Below are positions 39,640 through 53,100 of a DNA stretch of 64,000 bases, piece by piece. The position numbers were made by a program, and so were the translations under genes. This stretch comes from Baylisascaris procyonis. Lineage: Eukaryota > Nematoda > Chromadorea > Rhabditida > Ascarididae. Under the pieces are notes generated by a model. The model made no database searches. It saw nothing but the letters and a program-made list of their open reading frames with translations, and was not told where the DNA came from. The DNA lies in assembly GCA_037389465.1 (NCBI GenBank), contig JAZARR010000250.1:3085001-3149000 (forward strand), in the 5' to 3' direction. Numbering within the stretch: the first letter of the stretch is position 1; the number at the start of each line of letters is the position of its first letter.

Positions 39640-40895
39640 TTAATAGCCAGAAGCTTGCACTTCAGGGGCTGCTTCCGGAGCAGCAGCCGCTTGTTCAACC
39701 GCTGCTGGAGCCTCCTCAACTGGTGCTGGAGCTGGTTCTGCTGCGCCAGGTGCCGGAGGTGCTACCTCGTCACCATATTGGTTGTTCCTCTTTCGCCTGT
39801 AACCGGAGGCTTGCACTTCAGGGGCGGCCTCGGGAGCAGCGGCTGCTTGTTCAACCGCTGCTGGAGCCTCCTCAACTGGTGCTGGAGCCGGTTCTGCTGC
39901 GCCAGGTGCTGGTGGTGCTACCTCATCACCATACTGGTTGTTCCTCTTCCTCCTGTAACCAGATGCTTGAACTTCAGGTGCGGCCTCGGGAGCAGCAGCT
40001 GCTTGCTCGACGGCTGCTGGAGCTTCCTCAACTGGTGCTGGGGCTGGTTCTGCTGCGCCAGGTGCCGGAGGTGCTACCTCGTCACCATATTGGTTGTTCC
40101 TCTTTCGCCTGTAACCGGAGGCTTGCACTTCAGGTGCGGCCTCGGGAGCAGCAGCTGCTTGCTCGACGGCTGCTGGAGCTTCCTCAACTGGTGCTGGGGC
40201 TGGTTCTGCTGCGCCAGGTGCCGGAGGTGCTACCTCGTCACCATATTGGTTGTTCCTCTTTCGCCTGTAACCGGAGGCTTGCACTTCAGGTGCGGCCTCG
40301 GGAGCAGCAGCTGCTTGTTCGACGGCTGCTGGAGCCTCCTCTGCTGGTGCTGGAGCTGGTTCTGCCGCGCCAGGTGCTGGTGGTGCTACCTCGTCACCAT
40401 ATTGGTTGTTCCTCTTTCGCCTGTAACCGGAGGCTTGCACTTCAGGAGCGGCCTCGGGAGCAGCAGCTGCTTGTTCAACCGCTGCTGGAGCCTCCTCAAC
40501 TGGTGCTGGAGCCGGTTCTGCTGCGCCAGGTGCCGGAGGTGCTACCTCATCACCATATTGGTTGTTCCTCTTCCTCCTGTAACCGGAGGCTTGAACTTCA
40601 GGTGCGGCCTCGGGAGCAGCAGCTGCTTGTTCAACCGCTGCTGGAGCCTCTTCGGCTGGTGCTGGAGCTGGTTCTGCTGCCCCAGGTGCTGGGGGTGCAA
40701 CCTCATCGCCATACTGATTGTTCCTCTTTCGTCGATATCCTGACGCCTGCACTTCGGGGGCAGCTTCGGGAGCCGCGGCTGCTTGTTCGACCGCTGCTGG
40801 AGCTTCTTCGGCTGGTGCTGGAGCTGGTTCTGCTGCCCCAGGTGCTGGAGGAGCTACCTCATCACCATATTGGTTGTTCCGTTTATGCACTGAAA

Positions 40896-40934
<39 letters not shown>

Positions 40935-42994
40935 TTCGCATTCCGGGATCTTTGAGGATATTCGAAATTTGACGCTCCTAAAAAGGGCAATTGCTGTTTG
41001 TTCAGTCAACTTCGCGATCGTCATATCACAAATGTCGCAAAAATTTTCTTTATAATGGACAGAGTATGGAATCAATGTAGTCAAGACCGATAGTTTTGCG
41101 ATAATATTATTTCCCTACTTAGTTGTTACCTTATGTCTTCGAATGGGAGTAGTTTTCAAGTTTTCGCTATGAAATCTTTTTTTGCACTTCAACTTGCGAT
41201 GCCCAAATGAAAAACTCTCAATTGAAATGCTCAATTTTATAAAATATAGCCCTCAGGATAGAGTCTTAAACACATCGAGGATACTGCTTTTTCTTAGTGC
41301 CCCATAGGTATTCGAATATAAGGTATAGGGATATGATAGAATCCAACTCAACTAGCACCACTTCGTTTTAATTCATTGCCGGAGAATATCTATAAGATAA
41401 TCCGTTTCCGTTTACAAAAGACTAATAAATTCTATTACTATTTCTTAAGAAAATTTTGTATTGATATGAATAAAAATAGCATGCGTATTGGCGAGAATTT
41501 ACATCGAATTGTGATATTCGTCACTCAATGATTTTTCTAGTTTTATTTTTGAAATAAAAATTCATCTTAAAGGAAATATTTCATTAATGGGAAAGATAGA
41601 CATAGTCTTACTCTTCTCTGCTTCTTTCCGTTTACCTCTAACTATTCAATAAATTTAAAGTACGAAAATCCACAGAGCAATGAGCAAAAACAATATTTAT
41701 GAACGCATGGAGCAATTTGTTATAAGTAATGGTGTTGTTCCTTAAATGATTGCTTTTATGAGTAAACAAGAATGCTTCGTATGATTAATTTAACGCACAA
41801 TTGTGCATTAGCGGTTGTAAGTGAATATCTCTGAATAGCAAAGTTTAGTCAAATTTTTTGAGTTCATAAACGTGTGAATAAAATAGCTTTTTTATTGCGA
41901 TCGATGCCTCATTTCACGAGTAAACCTCTCCTCTATTTTCCTCTTTCTCATCCCTCTGCTTCCAATTCTCCACTTCTTCACTATCAATAATTAATATGGT
42001 TTTACTCTTCTAGAACAATAAAATATATTTTCAACATATTGCACACATATATTAAATATTGTTCACATGAAAAAAAAAAGCACAAAAAATTCTGGATTAA
42101 GTATCATATAAGCAGCAATAAATATAAAACAGTTAAGAATATTTTAGAATTGCACTTATCATTGACCACTCGTCTATTCTATAAAGGAAATATGCGACGA
42201 AAAGAAAACATTAGCGCAAAAACAAGAGGAAATCCCAATACGTTCGTTTGAAAAACGGTTCACCTTTTTAGGTGTTCTCTTAAAAGAACGAAAATTATTT
42301 GCCAACTTTTTCAAAAATATGCATCATTTCAAAAAAAAAAAAAACTTCCGCTTTCTTCAGAGGTAAACGTGATAACTCACATGAAGTAATATGTTTAGCT
42401 ACACATTTTCTAACTGATAACTCTTAAGATTTACCATCTCATGTGTGAAAAACATTAAGTTAGACATATTTCATAACGATTCTGTAAAAAAAAAAACCCA
42501 GAGGAAATATTTGAACATCAAAGAAAAATTTCATCGCCGAAGTGTGGAAGTAATTTATTTAAGATGAAATTGCCGAAAAACTGTAAAATTATGGGAATTG
42601 TTTTTGCGTTAAGAATCTGAGCTCGTTTATATGCAAGCCAAAGTTGATCCCTATTTAACCATACACTATAAAAAATAACCTTTGCAAAGCTGATAGAGTA
42701 GCAATTTGGAATCGATGGGAACTTTCCTAATTTCCGAAAAACTGCATTTTCATAGCGCGAAAAGGAAACGAATAAAATACGCTATGCAATTTTTTTTTTT
42801 TTTTTTTTTGATAGAGAGCTATCGTTGCTAATTTTAGACGGATGAAGTTGGTTGAAAAGTGATTTATAATAAAGGAAATCATAATAAAAACAATAATGCG
42901 ACAAAAACCAACGAATTATTGAATGAGTAAACTTACAATGACGAGCTTCACTGAGGCAAAAGAGTGCCAAGCCCAAGACGATCAGAGAACGCAT
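39640..42994 (-). CDS. Secreted repetitive polyprotein with eight RRKR-separated units
   Basis: I do not recognise a named family. Exon 1 (42994-42937) encodes the signal peptide MRSLIVLGLALFCLSEARH. Exon 2 (40889-39640), after a 2-kb intron, carries the rest, for 435 residues. The junction gives ...ARH-L-HKR-NNQYGDEV. The mature part is eight tandem 52-residue units, each NNQYGDEVAPPAPGAAEPAP, then (A or V)-containing PAxEEAP, an Ala/Glu/Pro stretch and QASGY, followed by the linker RRKR. The last unit ends ASGY-stop. RRKR is a furin/kexin-type site and the first unit is preceded by KR, so cleavage would free eight roughly 48-residue acidic Ala/Pro-rich peptides beginning NNQYG and ending GY. 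Expression context is unknown; cuticle, eggshell, sheath or secretory product are all open. A TATATAAG box lies 114-121 bases upstream of the ATG. The exon is GC-rich in an AT-rich region. Confidence 0.87.
39646..40889 (-). repeat. 156-bp coding tandem repeat, eight units
   Basis: Eight head-to-tail units of 156 bp (52 codons) make up exon 2 of the polyprotein gene. The only regular amino-acid difference is Ala/Val before EE. Units also share synonymous bases, which suggests recent unequal exchange or gene conversion. Because 156 is a multiple of three, long antisense open frames arise as a by-product. Confidence 0.95.
40897..40931. repeat. (TA)n microsatellite
   Basis: About 17 TA units lie a few bases inside the polyprotein intron, next to its 3' splice site (minus-strand ACTTTCAG). 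Confidence 0.9.
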
Positions 42995-43107
42995 GGTGGA
43001 TGATGTGTACACTAGCGAATGGTTGCTACAATAGTTTAAGTGCTTTTGTGCGTGCTACCTGAAGGCACAAATGCACTCACTGATGCTTGACCGTCCTACT
43101 TCCAACA

Positions 43108-43115
43108 CTTATATA
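43108..43115 (-). promoter_or_regulatory. TATA box of the polyprotein gene
   Basis: On the minus strand TATATAAG lies 114-121 bases before the ATG at 42994, which would put transcription start near 43080 with a short leader. It is a strong core-promoter match, as expected for a highly expressed secreted product. Confidence 0.6.
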
Positions 43116-44094
43116 GTAGCATCATTTAAGATGGAGCGGTATCTTTCGGTGGGCTGAACTCGTTCTGGGGCGCCGCCCGTTTGCAACGACGGTATGTGGA
43201 GAGAAGAGCATGATGAGCGACAAGAATAGATAGACGGCCATCAACGACATTTGTCTGGCTAGAGAGCCAATAAAGTGCAACCAGTTTCATTTGATTTCCC
43301 TATCCTCAATGATGCTAACAAAGAAAACAAGCATATATTCAGAGGAGGTAAGAAGTTTTCTTTGATAATGCTTCTAAGTGGGCATATTATTTCCCCCACT
43401 TTATGTCTGTTTTTCAATTGATAATTGATGTACGATTACACGTGTCATGTGAATAACCAATAACGACAACAAATTTACATTCGCAATTCGAAAAAAAAAA
43501 TCAACCCTTTATTGTTCATAAAAATTTTCGAGCTTTTCGAATAAAAATTTCTTCAACTCATCTTAGCAGCTACTCAGTCTTGTCACCTTCAATGAACTTT
43601 CATTCATCTTCTATACATATTGCTAGTGACTCTTTTAATGATACATTATTCATATTTGATTTATGTTTTACTAAATAATATCGCAATAAAAATAATATTC
43701 ATCATAAAATTACAGATAAACTTTCAAATTTTTTTTTAAATTTATTTCGTCGTTGTGTTAATTTCTTTTTCTTTATCGATGCTTATTTGCCGATATTTCT
43801 TTAGAACACTTCAATAAACGTTTCAACGTTTAATTCATCTCTCTAAATGGTTCTGAAATGCTCCTCTCGAGATATGACGCATTTCACTTAGTGAATTTTT
43901 TCATTTTTTAAAATCCAATCAACCGACCAAAAATATCATCGTTCTATCGTTATTTTGAAATTGTGGAATTAAAAAATTCGCTTTGACTAGATGAATTGAA
44001 TAAATTGATTGCGGAACGATCGTTATTTCATTTTTTTTTTTTTCAAAAATGACTCATTTATAGCGATATAGAAAAGGATACGTCGGAAATAGTC

Positions 44095-45225
44095 TATTTA
44101 AACAGCAACGGCAATCGATTAGCACAGCTAACATTCGTTGACTCAGAGAAAAATTGTTCAATGAATAGGTAAGAAAAGATTTTGTTGTGATTTTTGCTCG
44201 GTTATTTTTCAACGTTATCACTTCTTTGCAACGATATATGCATCCTTTTAATAGAATTTAAAAAATTTTTCTAATTTAAAAATTAAGGAATTTTTCTGAG
44301 AAATAACGTGCATCGATCATATGTTACATCTTTTCCACATTACAGGTGTATTCGATTTAGTTTTCGTATGCTGATGAGGACAATTTTTCTAAAATATTAC
44401 ATAAAAGCATATCGTAGTTAAAGAGAAAGTAAAGTTGTTTTTTTTTTTATTGCAGGCTCATCGCAGAATCTATTCTGTATATGGATTAAAGATTGCTGCC
44501 GGCAGGGACCTGATCGACCACTCGACTCAATTTCCACCCTTATCATCATGCTTGAAATCTCAAAAATGAATTGAAAATAATTCACCATCGTTGATCATTA
44601 ATGCAACTAACTGCATGTTCTTAAGCGTTGATATCGCTACGAGTGTGACGGCATTTCCATTCTGCGCTATCTATCACCTATATGTCCATCATTGTGGCAC
44701 GTCCTTAGCCCGTAGATGCCTCGAACGACCACCGAGAACACTATTCTAGGATCAGTTTCATCGAGGTGACACTCGATAAGACCATTGCTGAACTCTTTCT
44801 GATGCATATTCAAACCGATAACATTTTTAGAGCTCCTCTTTTTTCGTAGAACACAATTTGTGGAAGAAGGTGAATGAGACAGCGGGCAGGTACCTCAAAC
44901 ATTGCGAAGTTTCGCTAAACAAGAGAAGAAACAATATTGAAGAGCTTATGCGCAGCACCACCTTTGGAAAAATAGAAGGAGAGGGAGGAAGCGAGAGCTT
45001 ATGCGCAGCACCACCTTTTGAGCGAACAACTTTTTATCGTCCCACAGATGACTTTTTCTTGTTTGAAAATTATATTCACATATTTTGTAGCGAGACATGT
45101 TTCAGAGGCAATTATAAAATATATAATTTAATACGCACAAACGAATTCATTTCGTATGAAATACGTATAGATGGAAATGATGCTTAGTAATATTCAAAAA
45201 TCACTTAAATAAACACTTTAAATGA
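44095..45225 (+). ncRNA. Possible spliced transcript (low confidence)
   Basis: A TATTTAAA box (44095-44102) is followed by ATGAATAG|GTAAGAAA, a consensus donor at 44168/44169, and by two good acceptors: TACAG ending at 44345 and TTATTGCAG ending at 44455. The first acceptor would give a 27-residue peptide starting MNRCIRFSF; the second a 13-residue one. AATAAA follows at about 45208. It could be a small-peptide gene, a non-coding RNA or coincidence. Confidence 0.2.
44942..45018. repeat. 24-bp direct repeat, two copies 53 bp apart
   Basis: GAGCTTATGCGCAGCACCAC plus CTTT occurs at 44942-44965 and again, exactly, at 44995-45018. The GC content is higher than in the surrounding DNA. The unit has no known identity. 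Confidence 0.85.
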
Positions 45226-47280
45226 ACAAGTTGAACTAAATTTTTTAAAGTTTTTGCGAATTTTTGATAAAAGTTGGCCGCGTCGATAATTGATTCATTG
45301 AGAAAATTTGTCGTGTCGAGTAAATTTTCTGAAAAAAATTTTTCAAATTTTTCACTTATCGGTTATACTCGTATGCGCGAACGATGAGAATATGAATGGG
45401 ATTTGTTGAATCCAATTGCGCGTTCGGTCATTTTTTGCAAACATTTTATTAGTTGTGTATTAGCGTTGCAAAAGCTATTAGTGCTTAGGTTAGTCTCATC
45501 TAATCAAAACATGCAAAAGAAAAGCGAATTGCATTCTTCTCATTCATGTGCCGATCATCGGATCGGTCGTTTATCTCAGCGATCGAACAATAATCATCAA
45601 TTCTTTGAGCAGTTGCAACTGTTTTCTACGATTTATTTGTTTATTCTCTATGCAATGCGACAATTAATAGGGATGACATCATGCCAGAACATACGAAGCT
45701 GCAATCTCCTATTTTGACACCCTTCCATCCATGGTACCAATTAGTATGAGAAGTATCTATTAGTATGAGAACATAATCCTTCAAATATTGGCTAACTTTT
45801 GCCAGTCAGCTGCCATTTGCTTGTTGTTCCACTACGCTACCAACTTGCTTTCTCCATTAGCTTTACGCATCATCTACATCTGCAATTTTGTTTTGTGTAA
45901 TTTTTATCGATTCTGTCACTTAAATGATAACTTTGAATAATAAACTTTTTCGAGCATTGACTGCTCGACATTCTTCCTTCCATCAGAAGATGATTTGATT
46001 GCCGTCTTGTTAATTTTTTTTTTCTTTTTCAGCTGAAGTTGAAACTTCTCGCTTAAGCATTTCTTTCGATGCGTTATTCGTTATGAACATCCTGAAAAAG
46101 CTAATGCAATGTATGGAGAAATAAACGTCGCTTTAGGGGAGTGAATGTCAGCACAATTTGCTTCACTCCCAATCAAAGTGTTGCGTACATTAATCTAGTT
46201 GCATTCACCCTTGTTAAAACCGGTTATCTGATTTGTTTTAGACTCACCAATCTAGAGCACAACAATCGTTTCAAAAAAAAAAAAAAAAACGCTAAACTCA
46301 TAACACATTAGGTGAGGGCGCAATTCTATATGAAGGGCGCGATTTTGATTTCTTTTAGACTCATCGATCCTGAAATCCAACAATCATCTGGGGAAAAAAA
46401 TTGCTAAGTTCATAATATTCAAGTAAGGGTGCAATTCGAAGCAAATATCGAATACAATTTCAATCGATGAAATTCCATTCTTTTCAACGTTTCATTATTA
46501 CAATTTTCGGAATTCTCTAAATAATTATTCATAACTTTCTCACGTGTTATGCAATATTCTGTTATATCTATCTGATATGTTTCGTTAATAAACACTTATA
46601 TCTGTTTAGAAGAAATTGCTAGTTGGTTTTGCTTTATTACATTTCACTCGTTGTGTGTTTTTTAAATTTCTTTTTTTTTAAATTTCAATTTCAGCTCCAA
46701 TTTTTCAAAGTTAAACTCGAAATATACTTGAATCTTTTCATCGGGTGGACTTAACAGATTGAAATGAAACTAATGAGCACGAATATATGACGCAAATTAT
46801 AATAGAAGTGGGTTGTTGCCTATAGAAATTTATTAAAGAGCCATTAGCGTTATCGATGGCGACAATTTTTCAGCAAAATAAAGAGTTAAATGCTATTAGG
46901 GAAATATGTTTGCATTTATCAATTACCCAACTTAAAAACATTGAGATAAATTTTTGTGCAATTCCATCGTTACGAAATAATCATTCATAAAAAAAAAAAA
47001 ATTCCATTTTTTTTCTCACTGAAAATTCTAAAATATATATTGAAAAAACTATTGAAATGATTTATTACGCAATGATGACCTTCATATGCGCCATTGTACC
47101 GTATCGTGTGTTCAATCATTTCAGTTCATTTCAATTTTTACGCATGGAGTGTTTCATTTAACGATCAAAAAAAAAAAAAAAATTCTTCTACGCCCCATAG
47201 AACGATGTGTGTTTGGAATTTTTTTAAACTAGAAATATTCTCCAGTAAACGGAAGCGTTTTTTTTCATCATTTTCCATTT

Positions 47281-47306
47281 CCCCCCCCCCCCCCCACCAC
47301 CCCATC
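47281..47306 (-). other. C15 tract, candidate minus-strand G-quadruplex
   Basis: Fifteen Cs are followed by ACCACCCCATCC on the plus strand, so the minus strand has a long G run. Only repeat composition supports this; the length may also be a sequencing or assembly estimate. Confidence 0.6.
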
Positions 47307-50156
47307 CTTTAACCAACTTCGTTAGTTTGAAGCATAGAGTCAGATATCTTTACCGCATTGGCCCTCAACAATAAAAATTTAGTTGTTGTTTTTTTTTCTT
47401 GCTTTTTTTTTAATTTTTAAGTCGCCAAGGCATAATATCATCCCATAAGCTCATTCGCCTGTTGTTCTCTTCTTTTCCCTCTTCCTCTTTCTCCCTTTCA
47501 CTTTCTCTTCTTCTCAAGTTCTCTCCTCCCTTTCACTTTCTTTCTCGTTGTCACTCTCTCTTCTATTCTTTCTATCACTTCCATCCCACTCTTTTCGCTC
47601 TCTTCATCTCTCTCTTTTTTCCTCTCTTTCAGTAATTTAAGAATTTTCATTTCTAGTTTTGCAAGTCCGTTCGAGAAAAGTTGCACATTTTTAAGGTGCA
47701 CACGTCATTGTGCATAAAGATCAGTGTTTTGTGCTAATCGAGAGGGTGTATGCAAAAAACACCGAAATTTATTTAAAATTGTTGAGTGGCAAATGCATTT
47801 ATCTTTCCATATAAAAATTCCCGTATAATTAGTTATCACTTCAACGATCGGATGACCAATGGAAAGTTGTGCGAAGGCGAAGTTTGATTACGTTGTCATA
47901 ACTTATCAACATCATTGCTTTCACAAATTCTCTCAGAAAATTTATATTTTTTGATTTTTTGATTTTTTTTTTTGCATTTTTGCATTCGTATACGAAAAGA
48001 TTTTCGAATGAGCAATTATTACCTGTTCATGAGAGGTGCAATATTAGAAACTCACCAAAGAAGCAACAATTTACTTATTGCTGATCGAATGCCATCATTG
48101 AATACGAACAACAATAAACAGGGCAGTAATTGAATTCGTATTGGGCTATTAGTCACTTTTGCAAATGCAGGTATGACCTTGTCGTTATGCATTTTTCTAA
48201 AGTTGCATCTGCACGACGCATCACAACGACATTATCGCCCATGCGCACCTTTGTTCATTTAGATTCATTTGTCTGTCTGTCCCTCCGCCTGTCTGTCTAT
48301 TTGCCTATCGGAGAATTTCAATACAGCAGCGATTCAAGCTAGAGATGCGAAATCTGCTAGGTATATGGGAATCTTGTATCAATATCCAAGTTAAGCGTTC
48401 AACTTGTGGTCATTTAAACGCACAATAAAATTTTCATGCATTATACACTTGATGATTTTTCACTTTATATCGATAAGGCCATAAAATAATGAACTTCTTA
48501 TTGATGGTTTATAGAGGCCGATGAAAATAATATATGCTACATATTTTTTATACTCGTTAGTTATATACAAAAGTGATAGATCTGGTAAGTCAAATTGCAA
48601 AAGTGGACTATTGTGCTATTTGCTCTGGTATATGCACTAATGTTTGCTCGTTTCCCGGAAGTTTTAAAATCAAGCTATCAATAAGAACGGTAAAATATGA
48701 TTGTCCTTAAACAAGGGTTTTGAACTGCACGCATATGAGGATTTTCACAATAAAAATCTAAAAATCTAGCTGAGATTTGCGATCAATTCATTAGTGAATC
48801 ATGAAGTATAGAAATGTTAGAAAATTTTTGAGAGAAAAAAAAATTAATTCTATTATAAGTGAACAAAATACATGCAAATTAGTATCTAATTAATCATTTA
48901 CAACCATAAAATATACATAACTCTATTATAAAAGATTAAAATTAATTGAGATTTACCCACAGAAGCATTGCACTAACAGTTTGATTGTGTTGCGATAATC
49001 GGTAATTAAGAGAAATATAAGCAATAGAAACATGATGATGCTTTATTGAATTTTAGTCTGTAATAAATGATTTAGTACATTTTACAAAAATTTCACAACT
49101 GCCACATATTATTCTCGAAATGAGTTGAAACGTTGCGAGTATTCGAATATATTGGAGAATCACTTGCTTTCGAATATTTTAATTAAAAGGATATCGTATA
49201 TAACAACTTAATTCAACTATTTATATTAGAGAGATAAAAATTATAGGCGAATTTTTTATTGAACGAAATGTTTGACGCCTCAAACCTATTCTTCATTCAA
49301 AAGTCAATCGTTTATCAAATTGCGAATCATTGGCTGTTTACCATAATTTATAGCTCTCTATTCAATTGCATTATAATGCGTTCTACTTTTTTAATATGCA
49401 TTATATTCTCAGCCATCACAATAAAAATATTTATTTTTATGAAATATGCAGAAAAACACGCAAAAACTTCGATTAGAGAGCATTAATATTTGTGTGAAAA
49501 ATGAGAGAAACGAAGAAACAAATCGAAAAAAAAGAAAGAAACGAATAAGAAGAGAAAAAAAAGGTGTGAAAGCACATAATGGCGAACAACGAAGCATCGA
49601 TCTTTTTTTTTCGTCGTGGAATTTCGTTTTTTTTTCTCTCTCTTTTCATGGTTATGTTTTTTTTTCTCTCTAAAATCATGAGCAATGTAGACAAAAATAA
49701 TTGATTATTACTCGATCATAAATTATCATATTTTTCGATAATCGTAAAAATTTCACTTCTAAATGCACTTTCCTTTTCTTTTTTTTTTTCACAGATATGA
49801 AAGTTTTATTTCTATTTCAATGGTGAAAACGTTTTGATAAGCGAAATGTCGGCGCTCATTTCAAAATACTCTTCTCATCAACGATTGACCATCTTCGATT
49901 AGCGATGACATAAGTGAGTCTAAAAATTTTGTGCGATATGAAAATCTTATCGCCAAAACCAGCTCCATCAACAGATTCGATTTCGTTTAAAGTGCAACTA
50001 AGAGTTTCCTCTCGCCCATTCAATGTCGCCGAATCGAGCTGGTTCATCTATGCCTCAGAAATATTTAGCATTCACTTTCATCGTTTCATAAACATTACAC
50101 TTTTAGTTTTTCAACGACAAAAAAAAGGAAATAAATAAGGAAATGAAAACACGAGC

Positions 50157-50185
50157 ATCATATCATATCATATCATATCATATCA
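50157..50185. repeat. (ATATC)n pentanucleotide microsatellite
   Basis: Nearly six perfect copies of the ATATC/ATCAT unit. No gene association is evident. Confidence 0.9.
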
Positions 50186-53100
50186 ACTGCTTTATTTTAT
50201 GTAAATTTCAATTAAACTCTCTATTGGTATATTGAAACTTTGATTTTTTGATGGTAAATATATCGGATCCATTTATAGAGTTCTTTTTATTCTTTGAAAT
50301 TACTAAAATTATATTAAAATGAGAATAAATTTATATGGAAGTTTGCAATATTTATCAAATTTTATCTCTAATATAATATTGATTTTTATTCGTTCAATAA
50401 TCTAAAAAATAACTCCATTTAAGTAAGTTTATCAATTACTTATAAGTCGCACTAATTCTGTATAAATCAATAATGAGAACGTATCACAAATGGATCGGCA
50501 ACTTAAGTGAACATACGTTAGATGTAAATTTTATGAAGTACGCAAATATATTCGATGGTATAGCGATTAAATCAATGATGCATGAAGTGATTCTTATCAC
50601 ATTTGTAATTTTAGTTGGCATAGCATTGCAAAGCAACTTGATCTACTGAATGTTATTTCGTTGTAAAAATATGCGGATAAACAGATAGATGTTTGTGCTT
50701 GCCTATTTTAGGATAAACAAACGTAATGGATGCTAAACAAAATATGAGAAAAATTTATGCCACCTATAGAAGTTGAAGCTCATACTCGCAAATGCATTGA
50801 AAGTAGTAGAAAAGAAGCATAATAAAGCATACTTGCAAATAGATCGTCATGTTCAAAGCATTGTATTTTCGATTTGCTGTCGTGTTCTAGAATGCAAGCA
50901 GAAGAGGGAAGATTGATAGGCTAGATGAGCGATTATAGAGAAGATCATCATCGAATTCATGGTCACCATCACTTCTCAAATCAGCAATGGATCGCTATTC
51001 GTTCCGTCCCTCTAGACACTTCATCAATATGCCTCTGATAATGAAAGTACATGTGTACTAAATCTGTTCGTCCTTGGAACCTCTATAAACTGAAATGTCA
51101 TGAATACAGAATACCCACTGCAAAGCGACGAACGTCTACGAACAGTCATCAACGTCTGTATCTCCTTTATGTCCATTAAAATTTGCATATTATTTAGTTA
51201 TACTAATTTACGCTAATAAACGGGTCATTTTTGCGTATTCATATGAACACGTTACAAATGTAATTACGAAAAACTATGAGATACGATCACAAAACAGAGA
51301 ATTATACTCGTTTATTGATTTGTTTAAGCTCTACCTGACTGTGATATTTGATGATTTCATATTGGATATCGTTCAGAAATAATGAAAACAAAAGGCTTTA
51401 TTCTTAAAGAGCAAAGAAAGCAATATGAAGCGATGAAACGAATTTAAATCGAATGTAGATTCATGAATGGAACTATCCAGGAACATAGTGCTCGTCAACA
51501 GACATGAAAACGGCAGTCGTCGGTATTCGGTAAAAGGATCAATTCCCTTTGGCTCGTCTAGTTGTTCAGATCTCCCTAAGGATCTGCACACTCCGTCGAG
51601 CTGAGTAAATTGCGAGACAATACAGACATAAGGGACGAACAGTTTAACAGTTTATCAATACGGTGATAAAATCGAAGGGGTACTAAGACAGTTTGAATTG
51701 CCGGCACCGTCCAGCAGTCGAACTCTTCTCCGCCGCCGACCACGTCTTGTATTTTAACGGCCATCCGTATGCCCACTCGGCTTTAGGACCAGTCTAGAAG
51801 CTGGAATGAATACATGAGCATCACATCAACCCCTTTTATATCCTCTTCATTCTGCCTCAGGCTAGCCTCATGGGACACGCTGAACAATAGTTTCATCTAT
51901 CTATATACTATTGACCTTCTTTGACTTACTTTGCACGGTGCGCTATTCCCGCCTGATCGATAGCCGATTAGTCTACTTTACGCTAAAGTTTCAAAATTAA
52001 AAATCTTCGGTTGAGTGTCATAGCCGGAAGTGTAGTATAAAAATCGGCAGTGTAGAGTCTGAAGAGCAATTTATGAATATTCTTGTATATGTTCAATGGT
52101 GTTCACACCACACACGTGGTATCTCGACCAAATTTCAATGCAATTTTCCATAATTGGCTGACGGTCCACAATGCGATCGTGCTCAATGCGTTCAATACGA
52201 ATAAAAACATTCATACAAATAACGAGGAAAATCAAATTTTGAAAGAAAAACAATTAGAAAAGCGTGTTTTAGGAAATAAGATGAAATGCTCTTTTGCAAA
52301 TCGCGTATCAGACCAACCGACCTCATAAATTAACAACAAGTAATAAAATTTATAGAATAATAAAATCATATTTAAACTGATCCATTGGCTCCTTTCAGTC
52401 CGCCACAACAGACTCACCAATCGGTGTATTAAAATGTAGCCCGATCGCTTATGAAATTGGATGACTACAATTACTTTTGCGGCTGGATCATCCAGTCGTT
52501 CAAATCATGCTAATCAGTTCCGCAACTTTACATTCAATGATTTCGATTAGATAAACAGAAAAACAACGACATCGATAGACGACATGCATAGTCGAGCAGA
52601 CAGAATGACAGACAAAAAGACAACTAAAAGCGCATAGGATACAATAAAAGGTACGATGTCATAATTGCGCTTTATAAAAACCTACAAAAAAATGAGACAA
52701 TCAATTAGATTTTATGCATTTGAAAATTGACAAAGTTTTAAATAATTTTCGCATAATTTTCGCATTTTACACGTAATCAAATGATAAATGCTGAAGTGTA
52801 ATTTGTTGTTTAAATTGAGATAGGATAGTCGTTCCGGATTTCAATCATATTCACTTTCTGTAATTAATCAAATATTTCTCGAAATGAAAACATCGAACAA
52901 ACTAATCATTGCAATTTATTCTATACATCACCCAAACTATCCGACAAAAAAAAAACAGAACGGCGCCGTTGAGTCGTTACTTCTCTGTTAATACAAAGAA
53001 AACACTAAAATTTTCTTTCAATCAGAAAAAAAAATATCACAAGAAGTTGATAAACGTTTATAAAAAATCCTCTGATAAAAGATTCGTATTTTATGGTAAA

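Noticed and set aside
39603..40955. Plus-strand open frame of 450 codons (and another of 362) across the polyprotein exon
   Set aside because: They are antisense to the real minus-strand gene. The 156-bp repeat is a multiple of three, so any stop-free frame stays open through all units. Codon content is Leu/Arg/Cys-biased nonsense, while the minus frame has signal peptide, splice sites and furin linkers.
44858..45187. 109-codon open frame (MWKKVNETAGRY...)
   Set aside because: It starts at TTG, includes the 24-bp duplicated segment, and shows no domain. It could at most be part of a transcript.
49940..50045. Possible exon (MKILSPKPAPSTDSISF on plus; another open frame on minus)
   Set aside because: Both strands are open and the GC rise is small. 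No donor/acceptor pair or homologue could be assigned.
51576..51776. Minus-strand frame in a GC-richer patch (VGGGEEFDCWTVPAIQT)
   Set aside because: No ATG where it would be needed, no recognised domain and no splice partner found. Left as a possible element fragment or lone exon.
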